Shown: positions 42,866 through 53,635, counted from the first letter of the stretch. The stretch: 64,000 nucleotides of DNA from Zonotrichia leucophrys gambelii (GCF_028769735.1 NC_088173.1:71546463-71610462), one strand, 5' to 3'. The notes: a model not told the origin generated them from the letters alone. Numbers and translations are program-made.

Positions 42866-43629
42866 GGTTTGCAGGAAAACAGGAAAACTCTCCAGGTTTT
42901 AGGAGCAGGTGGAATCATGGAATACAGAATCATCAAAATCCTGGAATTCTGGGAACACGCCAGGGGTTGGAAGTGAGTGGAAACTTTTCCTCTCTGGGAG
43001 ATTTTGGAACTGGAAATGAAGGAATTCCACTCAAGCTAAAACCAAATCTTCAGCCAAATCCCATCTCTTTTCCCTCTGGAAGCTGCTCCCGGCACTGCCT
43101 GGATCCCAGATTTCCTTGTGGAGTCAAAGACTTGGAACAAATTCTCAAAGGATGGGTTTTCCTGGGTCATTCCAAAGGAGAATCCTGAATTTAACCAAGA
43201 GAATTGGGATGAAGGTGTAGGACCACAATCCCAATTCCTTGGAAAAGCTGAGTTGGGATTGTGAGGAATTCTTCCATTCAAAATTCCTGCTATTTCTCAT
43301 TTTTCCTGTTAAAATTTGCCATCCCAAAATTCCGGCTAGCTCCAGAACCCTCCCAGCTCCAAAAAATGGCAAGTCCATGGAAAATATCACCATGTTTTCC
43401 CACTTTTTTCCTTAAGAAAACAGTTTGGGGAATTTAGAAGGAATTTTACCTCTTGGGGAAAAAAAAAAAAATCGGAAATGGGGCCTGGAAAATCCCTGGA
43501 AAACATCAGGGGTTGGACACAATGTTTTCCAGGGATTTAAGAGGAGCAGACGCCAAATCCCAACATATTTGCCAGAGCAGGGACCAGTATCCATTGATGG
43601 AATGGGATATTCCCAGTGATCCTGGAAGG
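42866..43629. other. Non-coding background
   Basis: No gene recognised. Poly-A at 43460-43471. Confidence 0.4.
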
Positions 43630-43875
43630 GAATATTAATATTATTATTAGTTATTCCAGGTAGAAATGCCTTATCATTATTATCATTATTATTAATATTA
43701 ACATTATTATCATTATTATAATTATTATTATAATTACAATTACTATTAATATTACTAGAATTAGAAATAATATTTGAATGATTTAGTAATAATGATAATA
43801 ATAGTAGTAATAACAATAGTGTTATCCATTATAATAATAATAATTAGTATTAATTATTAGTAATAGTTATAGGAA

Positions 43876-43915
<40 letters not shown>

Positions 43916-44012
43916 TTTATTATTATTAATGCTATTATTAATGTTATCAATGGTTATCCATAATGATAATAGTAATAATAATTAGTAATAATAATAATAA
44001 AAATAATGTTAT
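43630..44012. repeat. (ATT/TAA)n trinucleotide array, degenerate
   Basis: About 380 bp of ATTATTATT / AATAATAAT words, purest at 43877-43912, with interruptions such as ACATT and CAATTAC. Confidence 0.96.
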
Positions 44013-44935
44013 CCATGATAATTCCTTGGACACCACATGGGATCGGAGCAGTTGTGTCTGGAGGGGAATTGATGGGTTCCATCCAGGATAAACTGGAATC
44101 TCCAATCCATGGGCCACCCTATGCCTGTGTGCCAGAATTCCCTAATGAATCCAGGGAATTTTTCCAAAGCCAGGCTTTTGGTTTTCCTGGGATCCTTCCC
44201 TGCCTGTCCCACCCAAACCTCACTGTGAGTAAGAGCATCCGGTCCTTGTGGTGGTTTAATCCACCCGAAATTCCCAGCTGGATGAGGTCGCTTTTTTGGG
44301 ATCAGATTTCCAAACATCCCTTTGTACCTGGTGACTCCCTCGGGCTGGGGATGTCCGGCCCTGGATCCGCTTGGATTTGGACAAGGGACAGCTGGTGACA
44401 CCTGGATTTGAACAATTCCAGGGATTTCCACCAGTACCTCTTGCCTTTGCTTCACTTCAGGGCACCAAAATTCCAAGTGATCCCAAATCTCCTTCCAGCA
44501 CCTCTCCAGTTCCAGCCTCACTTTCCCAAATTCCACCCCACAGCTGGATTCATATTCCCGCTGCTCTTTTCCTGGGAAAAGAAGAGCACACACCACCCTT
44601 GGATTGTTTGGGAGCTCTGGCCATTCCCGGACTTTCTTTGAGGGGTGATTGATGTTTATGGAAGAGATTCCCACATCCAAAGGGGAGCTCAACTGGATTC
44701 CAGGGAAAGAGGAATCAAAGCACTCCAGCCAGGGAGCATTTCCTTGGGAAAATACTTCCAACCATGCCCAAAGCTGTTTTCCAGGAGCCAACTCTCCGTG
44801 CTGGATGCAGCTGGAATTATGGATGTGGTCGCCTCCCCTCAGCCCTTGGGAACACTGACATTCCCAGAAAATCTCGGGATCCAGGGGGTTTGTATCCCAT
44901 GGGAGTGAGGACACGGAATGTTTTCCATCACCTCC
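44013..44935. other. Unique sequence; long minus-strand open frame
   Basis: A 301-codon minus-strand frame (44009-44914) spans non-CR1 sequence. Its peptide is rich in Trp, Pro and Gly with no recognisable domain. Several other frames are also open here. I treat it as a by-product of stop-poor sequence. Confidence 0.3.
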
Positions 44936-45140
44936 AACCCGGGCAATGATTCCCAGGGAAAGGTGGGAAGTGACTTCACTTGGAGTGCATTTCCCACATT
45001 ATCCATGCCCAGAGCCGGGTGTTGGAGCTGATTTTTCCAGGCTGGAATTTTGGCTCTCTGCTCTTTCTCACGGGCCTTTATAAGGAACCCTAATCTTATC
45101 ACTCCAAACCCTTTGGAAAAGACTGGATTAAATGGATTAA
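44936..45140. promoter_or_regulatory. Candidate conserved non-coding element
   Basis: The block (GGGAAGTGACTTCACTTGGA, CACGGGCCTTTATAAGGAAC) has low GGAAT density and a perfect short palindrome CCTTTATAAGG. It directly precedes an MIR-like relic; ancient SINE relics often survive because of nearby constraint. Inference only. Confidence 0.25.
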
Positions 45141-45145
45141 ATCCC

Positions 45146-45222
45146 AGGTTTCAGGTGAGGGAGGTGAGGCACAAAGAGGGTAAGTGATTCCCACAGGGAA
45201 TTCCCACAACTAGCCCTCAGGA
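45146..45222 (+). mobile_element. MIR-like SINE relic, sense
   Basis: AGGTTTCAGGTGAGGGAGGT, GAGGCACAAAGAGGGTAAGT and CCCACAACTAG align in order with the MIR core (ACAGATGAGGAAACTGAGGCA, GAGAGGTTAAGTGACTTGCC, CACACAGCTAG types). Good positional match over about 75 bp. Confidence 0.55.
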
Positions 45223-46054
45223 ATGATCCACAGGGTGGATTTCTGGGAAGGAAAGAGAATTTCCTTACAATGGAATGCAGCTGCCAAAGGCACTGATCCC
45301 AGGATTTATCCCTGATCAATACTTGGATTGATTAGGGATAAGCAGCTGGAATTCAGAGCCCTTTCCCTGCAATTCCCACAAAATTCAGCACTTCCAGCAA
45401 GTTGTCAAAATCCACAACTTATCCAAGACTTTTCTATCCCTTTTCCAGTGGCACAGGATCCAGCAAACTGATGGAGGAGAAGGAGCTGTGGGCGCAAAAC
45501 TGGGAAATTTTCCCAGGAATCTTTGGATAACAAGTTTTTTTTCACCACACATCTCCATACCTTGGAAAAAAAGGGCAATGGAAGAGGAGATTTTCCCAGT
45601 TCCTGAAAAAATCAGGATATTGAAACATTTCTCCATCTTGAGGTGAAGCAAAAGGAAAGAAAAATCTCCAAAACAATCTGGAATCACAAACCTGTTGGGA
45701 AAACAAATTGGATTTTATGGAATTTCATTTTAATAATTAGGGATTATCTTAAAATTCCAGTTTATCCCAATTACAATGTGATAAATTCAAAGATAAAGGA
45801 CACTTGGGAGCAGAGAATGAAATTTATCCTTTAATGGAAAAGGAAAAAGATTGATCTTATTTTTAAAATATTTTTGGTGTGGAAAATTCTCCCAGAGCCA
45901 ACACGATCTGGAAAAAATGGATATGGAGAAATTGGAATTTGGCAACAAAAGTAATCATTTAATTACAATGTTTAAATAATTACCAGGTTAATCATTAGAT
46001 CCAACAGTAAATGCTGTTGCTGCAGCCACACTGGGGGTGTTGGAAAGGACTTTG
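45223..46054. other. Non-coding, AT-richer background
   Basis: No gene recognised. Confidence 0.4.
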
Positions 46055-46415
46055 GAAAATCATGGAATGGGTTGGGTAGGAAGGGAATTTAAATTCCATC
46101 CTGTCCCACCCCATCCATGGGCAGGGACGCCTCCCACTGTCCCAGGTGGATCCAACCTGGGCACTGCCAGGGATCCAGGGGCAGCCTCAGCAAATCTGGG
46201 AATTCCAGCCCAGCCAGCAATTCCTTGCCAAGATCCCAGCCCAATCTCCCCTTTCCCAGTGGGAGCCATTCCCTGGCTCCTGTCCCTGCAGGCCTTGTCC
46301 CCAGTCCCTCTCCAGCTCTCCTGGAGCCCCTTCAGGAATTCTGAGGATTCCCTGGAATTTTCCCTTCTCCAGACAGAACATTCCCAGCTCTCCCAGAGCA
46401 GAGGGTCTCCAGAAT
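46055..46415 (-). mobile_element. CR1 LINE 3' fragment, young-looking, antisense
   Basis: Tail AAATCATGGAATGGGTTGGG, the conserved body, then TCCAGACAGAACATTCCCAG at the 5' side. It has an internal deletion: GATCCAACCTGGGCACTGCC lacks the usual GGCCTT. Confidence 0.9.
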
Positions 46416-46560
46416 CCTGGAATTCTTTTGGGTTGGATGTGACCTCATATCCCATCCCATTCCCACCCCATCCGTGTTCAGGGACAGCTCCCACTATCCC
46501 AGGTGGATCCAAACCCCAATGTCCAACCTGGCCTTGGGCACTGCCAGGAATTCTGGGATG
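46416..46560 (-). mobile_element. Second CR1 LINE 3' fragment, antisense, abutting
   Basis: CCTGGAATTCTTTTGGGTTG, then GGGACAGCTCCCACTATCCC and CCAACCTGGCCTTGGGCACT. The same end-to-tail arrangement as at 13063. Confidence 0.85.
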
Positions 46561-47929
46561 CTCCTGTCACCAGTTCTCGTATTCTGTGGGAAAGCACTGC
46601 GGATATCTCTGCTTTTGCATGGGTTTTTCCCTCCTGAATTCCTTGGACACTTTACGCACAATATCCATCCTTATCCTCTTTTTGGAATTTTCCCAGGGCC
46701 ACCTCTGCCGCCAGCTGGATGTTCCAGAAAAAAACCCAACCCTCGAACCTCCAAAAACAGAACAACACCCCCCCCCCAACAATCACCCCTAAAATAAAGC
46801 AAATATTCCGAAAAAAAGGGAAAAATTCCTTTTACAACCACCAGCTCCAGCGTAATCCTACAGATGTTCGGACAAACCCTAAGTCCAATTGTTTTCCAGT
46901 TGTTTTCCTTCTTTTTTGGCCACAAATGGGAACCATTTCACAGCCCAGGAGTTGGGGGCTGTGCACCAGGCTCTGTGTAATTCCCACTCGCAGGACATAA
47001 ATAATTCCAGCAAAAAACAGGGACACGTTTGCCAGTGGATGCTGCTTATAATTACAGGGGTGTGTGGTTTTGCTTAAATGGGAAAACAAATGGATTTTCC
47101 CGGCTTTTCCCTCCTTTCCATCGGAGCAGACCCTGCCTTTATCCTAAGCTAAAACAGAAATATTTATAGGAAGACCTCATTAAAATCCTGGCACGGGATT
47201 CCCCCCTCTGGCTGAGCCATAAATTCCCTTGGGGGAACAAAACTCCCCGGGAGGAGGATCCAGGACAAATCCAGGGAATTGTCCCAGTGCCAGGATACAG
47301 CAGTGCCCGCGGCTCCCTCAGATCTTGCCCGGCCTGGATTTCCCCTGTCAGCAGCTCCTCAGGGCCTCATGGATCATGCTCAGGGCTGGCTTGGCCACAG
47401 CTGATCCTTCCCGTTGGGAAGAGCCAGGGATGGGGAGGATGGAGAGGGTCCTGGAATGCTGGAGCTGTGTTGGATCCATTTCCAAAGAGGGAATGGGAAT
47501 GGGAAGGTGGAGGGATGAAAGGTGCAAGAATCTGCTGGAGGAGCAACCTGGGATGGGGGGAGATGTTGGAATTGGGTGAGGTGCCTTTCCAACCCATCCA
47601 TGGATTTGTGGTTTTCCCTTGGAATCTCAGTGTTGTGTCCACCGGAGGGAATTCCAGTGGGAATGTCCTCCAGGAATTCACTGTGGCAGGACTCCTACCT
47701 CAGCGTCCTACAGGAAGGTCCTGGGCTGGTGCATCCACAGGCTCTTCCTGGTGCATCCAGAGAACTTCTGGAGCTGCCCTTGGGAACAGAATTCAGGTGG
47801 GAAAGCTCCAGGGTGTGGGATCGTCTGCAGAGAATTCACAGCAAACACAAAGCGCTTCTGTCCCGTCCATCTCTATCCTGTTCCATCCATCCCAATCCTG
47901 TCCTATCCATCCCAATCCAGTCCTATCCA
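46561..47929. other. Non-coding background; AT-rich candidate element at 47.1-47.23 kb
   Basis: The segment AAACAGAAATATTTATAGGA and CTCATTAAAATCCTGGCACG lacks background texture and might be a conserved element. No gene recognised. A C-run sits at 46770-46777. Confidence 0.3.
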
Positions 47930-48050
47930 TCCCTAACCCATCCCCATCCCATCCCATCCCCATCCCATCCCATCCCATCCCATCCCATCCCATCCCATCC
48001 CATCCCATCCCATCCCATCCCATCCCATCCCATCCCATCCCATCCCTATC
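47930..48050. repeat. (CATCC)n microsatellite with degenerate leader
   Basis: About 100 bp of CATCC units, preceded from 47875 by longer variants (CATCCCAATCCTGTCCTATC) that look like an intermediate expansion stage. A CR1 copy starts about 50 bp downstream. Confidence 0.97.
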
Positions 48051-48099
48051 CTGTGACAATGAGGCCACATTCCAAACCCCAGGAACGGTTTGAGCCTCT

Positions 48100-48420
48100 C
48101 CCAACAAAGACCTGGAGGCGCTGGAGCGTGTCCAGGGAAGGGAATGGAGCTGGGAAGGGGCTGGAGAATTCCTGAGGGAGTTGGGAAAGGGGCTCATCCT
48201 GGAGAAAAGGAGGATCCGCAGGGATCTTTTCCTTCTCTGGAATTCCCAGCTGATGGGAGGTTGGGATCTCTGGGAACAGGGATAGGATGAGAGCGAACGG
48301 CCTCAGGCTGTGCCAGGGAAGGTTTAGGCTGGAAATTAGGGAATATTCCTTCATGGAAAGGGCTGTCCAGGCCAGGAACAGCTGTCCTAGCCCCATTCCT
48401 GGAGGGATTTAAAATCCATT
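48100..48420 (+). mobile_element. CR1 LINE fragment, older subfamily, sense
   Basis: GACCTGGAGGCGCTGGAGCG, GGAATGGAGCTGGGAAGGGG, GAGAAAAGGAGGATCCGCAG, CCTCAGGCTGTGCCAGGGAA and CTAGCCCCATTCCTGGAGG. Collinear with 728-1097. Confidence 0.85.
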
Positions 48421-48590
48421 GCGGATTTTAATCAAGATTTCAATCATTTCAATCAAAAATTTCAATAATTTTAATCCAGGTTTTTCCTTTAATTTGGAAT
48501 GCACAAAACAACTGCCAAGGGAGGCGCTTCTGCCTGGGGGAAACTGAGGCACGGTGAGCAAAATTCTCCACTTTCCATTCAGCAGAACTG
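48421..48590. other. Background with possible MIR fragment
   Basis: A run of TTTCAATCA-like words at 48437-48480. GGGGAAACTGAGGCACGGTG (48537-48556) resembles the MIR core, but only about 20 bases match. Confidence 0.3.
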
Positions 48591-48840
48591 GAATCACGTG
48601 GAATCACATGGAATCACGTGGAATCCAGTGGAAACTCATGGAATGACATGGAAACACATGGAAACCCATGGAATCATGTGGAATCCAATGAAAACACATG
48701 GAAACCCATGGAGATACATGGAATAAGATGGAATCATGTAGAATCACATGGAATCACGTGCAACCAAGTGGAAACCCATGGAAACACATGGAATCATGTG
48801 TAATCACATAGAATCGTGTGGAAACCCATGGAATCACATC
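48591..48840. repeat. Exact 10-bp tandem array, 25 units
   Basis: GAATCACATG-type decamers (variants GAATCACGTG, GAAACCCATG, GAATCATGTG) follow each other for 250 bp with no insertion or deletion. Several units contain the E-box CACGTG. A 10-bp period is close to one turn of B-DNA, so equivalent positions face the same side of the helix. Confidence 0.95.
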
Positions 48841-49069
48841 CTTCTGAGTCCAGTCCACTTTTCCAAATCCAGAGCAAACATCCTGCGCAAAGCCCTTCCA
48901 GGATTATCCCAGGAATGCCACCAAAGCCCTGTAATGTTCATGGAATGAGGCTTCCTCTGGAAACGTTCCTTGTGTCCAGCTGGACCGGGAGCACCTCCCA
49001 CAAAATTCCTCTCCCTGGACTGGAGATTCCCTCCCAAGCAAAGCCTGGGTGCAGATTGAATGGAATCCT
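48841..49069. other. Non-coding background
   Basis: No feature recognised. Confidence 0.35.
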
Positions 49070-49175
49070 GTCATGGTTTGGATGGGAAGGGACCTTAAGG
49101 ATCATCCAATTGCACCCTCTGCCATGGGCAGGGACACTTCCCACTATCCCAGGTTTTTCCAAGATCCATTCTTTT
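49070..49175 (-). mobile_element. CR1 LINE 3' end, antisense
   Basis: TCATGGTTTGGATGGGAAGG, GACCTTAAGGATCATCCAAT and GGGACACTTCCCACTATCCC, breaking off after AGGTTTTTCCAAGATCC. Confidence 0.88.
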
Positions 49176-49261
49176 GGTCAGAGTCCTGCACTTACATCCC
49201 GAGGTTTGCACCACACGTGACCGAGTTTCCATGGAACTGGTGGCCAAGCCAGCAATTCCAT

Positions 49262-49450
49262 CAAACCTGGCCTTGGAAGGAATGTGAGGAGTGAGACTCC
49301 GGATCCATGGAAGTGTCCAAGGCCAGGTTGGACACTGGGGCTTGGATCCACCTGGGATAGTGGAAGGTGGCAGTCCCTGCCCCTGGATGGAGTGGAATGG
49401 GATCATCTTTAGGGTCTCATCCCATCCTTAACATTCCACAATTCCATGAC
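49262..49450 (+). mobile_element. CR1 LINE 3' end, sense, inverted relative to 49.07 kb
   Basis: CCATGGAAGTGTCCAAGGCC, AGGTTGGACACTGGGGCTTG, GGATCATCTTTAGGGTCTCA and tail ATTCCACAATTCCATGAC. It pairs with the antisense copy as a tails-outward inverted repeat. Confidence 0.85.
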
Positions 49451-49952
49451 TGTGACATTCCAGGAGAGTTCCCAGCCACAATTCATATAGGTACTTGGAG
49501 ATTTTTTCTGGGCTCATCCGTGCAAAATCACAATTTTTGGGCTGATTTTCCACGTTTCTCCAGGTCCTTCTGGAGACCTGCTCCATCCTCAGCTCTGTAA
49601 GGAGAACAGCAGGGACGGATTCCAGGTGGGAATGGTCAGAGCTCTGGATCATGGAGCTGCTGGAACTCCTGGAGGATCCCACCAGCATTCCAGGCTTCCC
49701 ATCCCACTCCCTGTCAGATCCATGACTTTGTTAATTTCCCTTTGGATCTCTCAGCCCCTCTCCATCCCTGCATCCACCTCTCCACGAACATTCCAGCTGC
49801 TCTGCTCCCGCTTCCAGGGAAACAGCCGTGCTCCGGTGCCCCTGGGAGCAGGGATTTGCCAGAGCAGTAGCTCGTGAGAACCTCGGGATTGTCCCAGCCC
49901 GGAGCTAACGTGGCCACGGCCACTTATCCCTGGCTGCTGTTTTCCATTACAG
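49451..49952. other. Non-coding background
   Basis: No gene recognised. The last 60 bases become CpG-richer and end in a strong pyrimidine-AG tract. Confidence 0.35.
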
Positions 49953-50237
49953 CCTCCCGAAAACGAGCGGGATATGAGCTCTGGGATTCCAGCCGGGATT
50001 TTAGGGCCTCTGGAGCTCGGCTCAGGCTCTGAATTGCTTCCAGCTCCTTCTTCTTTGGACTCAGAGACAATCCCAATCCCGGGCTCTTCCCTTCTCCCCT
50101 CGTTCCGTGTCAGAAAGTTCAAACCAGCCCCTCGGTTTTCCCCATCCCGGATGCTCGGGAATGGCTCCGAAGGTTTCCCGAGGTTTCTTAGGCCGGGAAA
50201 TGCAGATGAGCTCCATCTCTCCATAGGCTCCTAAACC
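49953..50237 (+). CDS. Candidate terminal exon, plus strand, unknown protein
   Basis: A strong 3' splice tract (CTGGCTGCTGTTTTCCATTACAG) ends at 49952. The phase-0 frame after it is open for 94 codons, starting PPENERDMSSGIP and ending LHLSIGS before a TAA. The region is CpG-richer and less repetitive than its flanks. The peptide is low-complexity (Ser, Pro, Gly, Leu) with no recognised domain, and no upstream exon is visible. Confidence 0.15.
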
Positions 50238-50649
50238 AGAATGATACACAATTGTAAATTCAGGAATATTTGGCATTCCCCAAAAAAATCCCACCCTTCT
50301 CAGAGCTGGGAAAGGTTTCATCCCTGTTAAATTAAGTTTGAATTTGGTGATGGATCAGGATTTTTCCAGGGAGTTTTGGGAGCAGTTTGGAGCATCCCCT
50401 CCTGTGTCCCATTTTTTGGAGCAATGGATGTCCTGGAACATAAATTCAGCGGGAAAAACCCATCATGGATCAGGTGCATCCCTTTTATTCAGCATCCAGG
50501 AATATTCCAGAAGGACAAAATGCTGGTGGAAATATTCCTGGGAGATCTGTGAGTCCTAAGGGTCCTCTGCTAAAATCTCAGCGAAATTTCTCTGATCTGA
50601 ACATGTCCAACATTTTGGGCCAGAAAAAGGACTTCTTTTTCAGGGAAAG
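50238..50649. other. Non-coding background
   Basis: No feature recognised. Confidence 0.35.
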
Positions 50650-51035
50650 GACACGGACGGGCTGGAGAGTATCCAGGGAAGGGAACAGAGCTAGAAAGGG
50701 ACTGGAGAATCCCAGAGGGAGCTGGGAAGGGGCTGCAGAATCCCTGAGGGAGCTGGGAAGGGGCTCAGCCTGGAGCAAAGGAGGCTCAGGGGGCCCTTGT
50801 GGCTCTGCACAGCTCCTGCCAGGAGGGCACAGCCGGGGGGGATTTGGGATCTTATCCCAGGGAACAGGGACAGGAGGAGAGGGAACGGCCTCAGGCTGAG
50901 CCAGGGGAGGTTTAGATTGGATATTGGGAAAATTCCTTCCTGGAAAGGGTGGCTGAACATTGGAACTGCCAAGGGCAGGGGTGGAATGTCCATCCTTGGG
51001 GGTGTTCAACAAACGGGAAGAGATGGAAACATAAA
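50650..51035 (+). mobile_element. CR1 LINE fragment, older subfamily, sense
   Basis: CACGGACGGGCTGGAGAGTA, AGGGAGCTGGGAAGGGGCTG (duplicated), GGCTCAGCCTGGAGCAAAGG, GAACGGCCTCAGGCTGAGCC and GTGGAATGTCCATCCTTGGG. It is followed directly by a young-type CR1. Confidence 0.85.
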
Positions 51036-51305
51036 GGGGCTCCAGGAGAGCTGGAGAGGGACTGGGGACAAGGCCTGCAGGGACAGGAGCCAGGGAATGG
51101 CTCCCACTGGGAAAGGGCAGATTGGGATCTTGGCAAGGAATTGCTGGCTGGGCTGGAATTCCCAGATTTGCTGGGGCTGCCCCTGGATCCCTGGCAGTGC
51201 CCAAGGCCAGGTTGGATCCACCTGGGATAGAGGGAATGTGTCCCTGCCCATGGAACCAGATGGGCCTTAAGGTCCCTTCCCACCCAACCCATTCCATGTT
51301 TCCAT
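51036..51305 (+). mobile_element. CR1 LINE 3' fragment, young-looking, sense
   Basis: GGGGCTCCAGGAGAGCTGGA through the conserved body to GGCCTTAAGGTCCCTTCCCA and tail CCATTCCATGTTTCCATG. Confidence 0.92.
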
Positions 51306-52064
51306 GCCTTTACCTCCAAGACTTTGCATCCCATTTTTCCTGCCTTTAAAAGCCATTCCTGAGTTTCTGGGACAGTGAGGATGTCGTGCACTCAGAGATG
51401 GAAGAATTCCAGGAAAGAAGGTGCTTTCCTAAGGGCAATCCAATGGGAACACACTTTGGGATTCAGCCACATCTGGTGTTAATTTTTCCAGGGACAGATC
51501 AGGACCTTTTCCTTTTATTTTCCCCCCAGGATTAAATGATACAGAAATTCAGGGAATTGTTTCCTCTGTGATGAAAACAAAGAGCACTGAGGCCTTTTTG
51601 GGAAAAAAAATAAAAAAATTAACAGTACAATACTAAAGCCCTCAGGAATTCTTGGTGTCAAAATGATTCCTGGAATTTAAACAATTCCTTGGGTGGATTA
51701 GAGGAGCTGAAAGCAAAACAAAGCACCTTGGAGTGGAACAAAACATTCAGAGCTGCTCAGGGATTCAAAATCCAGAGTCCTTTGTTCCCACAAGAAAAAA
51801 AGGGACAAATTTTGGGGCTTTTTGAAGTTCAGCTGCAGCTCTGGCCACTTTTTGCTGGGAAAATTGTGGAATATTAGGGATAATGGTGAATTTTGCAGTG
51901 GGGTTGAAGATGATGAGGACCTGAGGAGAGACTGCAGGTGGGGAATTGTGCCCATGTCAAAGCTATCCCAGAAATACCTGGAATTTTGCTCCCTTGGCAG
52001 CCGAATAATTCCCTGTGTCCCACATGAAATTCTGAGAGGGAGCATGGCAGACCTGGTGGAAATG
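51306..52064. other. Non-coding background
   Basis: No gene recognised. Confidence 0.4.
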
Positions 52065-52374
52065 GGATCATGGAATTATGGAATGGGTTGGGTTGGGAAT
52101 TATGGAATGGGTTGGGTTGGGAGGGAGTGAAAGATGATCCCATTCCCACTCCATCATCCATGGGCAGAGACACCTCCCACTGTCCCAGGGTGCTCCAGCC
52201 TGGCCTTGGGCACTGCCAGGGATCCAGGGGCAGCCACAGCAAATCTGGGAATTCCAGCCCAGCCAGGAATTCCTTGCCAAGATCCCAGCCCAATCTCCCC
52301 TTTCCCAGTGGGAGCCATTCCCTGGCTCCTGTCCCTCCATCCCTTGTCCCCAGTCCCTCTCCAGCTCTCCTGGA
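52065..52374 (-). mobile_element. CR1 LINE 3' fragment, young-looking, antisense
   Basis: The tail region is duplicated (GAATTATGGAATGGGTTGGG occurs twice in tandem), then the conserved body to CTCCAGCTCTCCTGG. It runs into a minisatellite at its 5' side. Confidence 0.92.
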
Positions 52375-52465
52375 CACCATCCATGATCCATGGGCTCCTC
52401 TTGGCACCATCCATGATCCATAGACTCCTCCCAGACACCATCCCTGATCCATGGGCTCCTCCATG
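52375..52465. repeat. 30-32-bp minisatellite, three units
   Basis: ACACCATCCATGATCCATGG and GCTCCTCTTGGC-type units recur three times. Confidence 0.85.
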
Positions 52466-53004
52466 TCTGCGAAGTTTGGAATCACTGGACCCTGAAGATC
52501 CTTGGCTGCCAGAGCGTTCCCAGAGGGAGTCAATCCCAGCTATGTGCACAATTTAGGATTCCCTGGAGACCAGTCTGGAGGTCCTGGGAATGCCAGCTCT
52601 GCCCAGCTCCGTGCCAAGCACAGCTTTGCTCTGCTGGAAAAATTCCCTGGGAAAAACATCCCTATTTTTTTTTTTTTTTTTTGACTCCTGCTTTTTTCCC
52701 CACATTTTTCTCCTTTGTCCTCGGATGAGGTGCGATGTTCACACCCGGCCCTGAATTGGGTGAAAACAATTCCAGAACAAAAGGGGAAAATTGTTTATCT
52801 CTGAGAGCCAAACCTTTCCTTAGGCCTTGGAATTTTTCCCTGATTTCCAGATAAACACCAGCTGCTTTATTCCATGGTCTGGGCATCCCTGGGCTGGTTT
52901 GTCTCATTTTGGGAAGGCTTGGAAGTTGGGAGGAGGAAAGGGAACAGATACAGATGATGGATGGATTTTTTTTTAGGAAACTTCCCAGGATCCTGGTTCA
53001 GAAA
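52466..53004. other. Non-coding background
   Basis: Poly-T at 52665-52681. No gene recognised. Confidence 0.4.
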
Positions 53005-53095
53005 AACATGGAATAATGGAATGGTTTGGAAGGGATCTTCAGGATCATGCCAGGGGCAGGGACACCTTCCACTATTCCGGCATGCTCAGATTTTA
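53005..53095 (-). mobile_element. CR1 LINE 3' end, antisense
   Basis: AACATGGAATAATGGAATGG, GGATCTTCAGGATCATGCCA and ACACCTTCCACTATTCCGGC. Confidence 0.82.
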
Positions 53096-53204
53096 TTCTG
53101 CTGCTGGAAAAGCCCAGGAAAATTGTCCACAGCAGTGAGACTGGAGTTGGAATCTCCTCCCAGTCCTGACTGGAAAAGGGAAGGAGAATTCCTGCAAAAA
53201 CACG

Positions 53205-53360
53205 GGACTGTGGTGGCCTCTGGATCCATGGAAGCGTCCAAGGCCAGGCTGGAGAGGGCTTGGAGCACCCTGGGATGGTGGGAGGTGTCCCTGCCATGGC
53301 AGGTTGGGATTAAATCACCTTTAAGGTCCCTTCCAAGCCAAACCATTCCATGATTCCAGG
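53205..53360 (+). mobile_element. CR1 LINE 3' end, sense, inverted relative to 53.0 kb
   Basis: CATGGAAGCGTCCAAGGCCA, TTGGAGCACCCTGGGATGGT, CACCTTTAAGGTCCCTTCCA and tail CCATTCCATGATTCC. Tails-outward inverted pair with the previous copy, 110 bp apart. Confidence 0.88.
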
Positions 53361-53552
53361 AATTTTGGCCAAACAGGGATACCGGGATCAAGAACTGTCA
53401 GGGAATGGTTGCACCTTGGAGGTGAATTATCCTGGAGATGCTGACAACAACCCTGGAACAATCCTGGGAAAGGAGCCTGTGACGTTCTCTGGAATTACTC
53501 CGGAACATGGATTCCTTCCCTTTCCCACTGCTGTGTCCCTCTGGAATCTCCT
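53361..53552. other. Non-coding background
   Basis: No feature recognised. Confidence 0.35.
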
Positions 53553-53635
53553 CCTGAATCATGGAATGGTTCGAGGTGAAACGCACCTTAAAGATGATCT
53601 AATCCCAACCCCCCAAATCGTGGAAAATCCCTTGG
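53553..53635 (-). mobile_element. CR1 LINE 3'-terminal fragment, antisense
   Basis: CCTGAATCATGGAATGGTTC, GCACCTTAAAGATGATCTAA and CCCAACCCCCC. Confidence 0.78.

Noticed and set aside
44009..44914. 301-codon minus-strand open frame in non-CR1 sequence
   Set aside because: No recognisable domain; other frames are open over the same bases; the background is stop-poor, so long frames occur by chance.
48591..48840. CRISPR or telomere-like array
   Set aside because: 10-bp contiguous units, not TTAGGG and no spacers.
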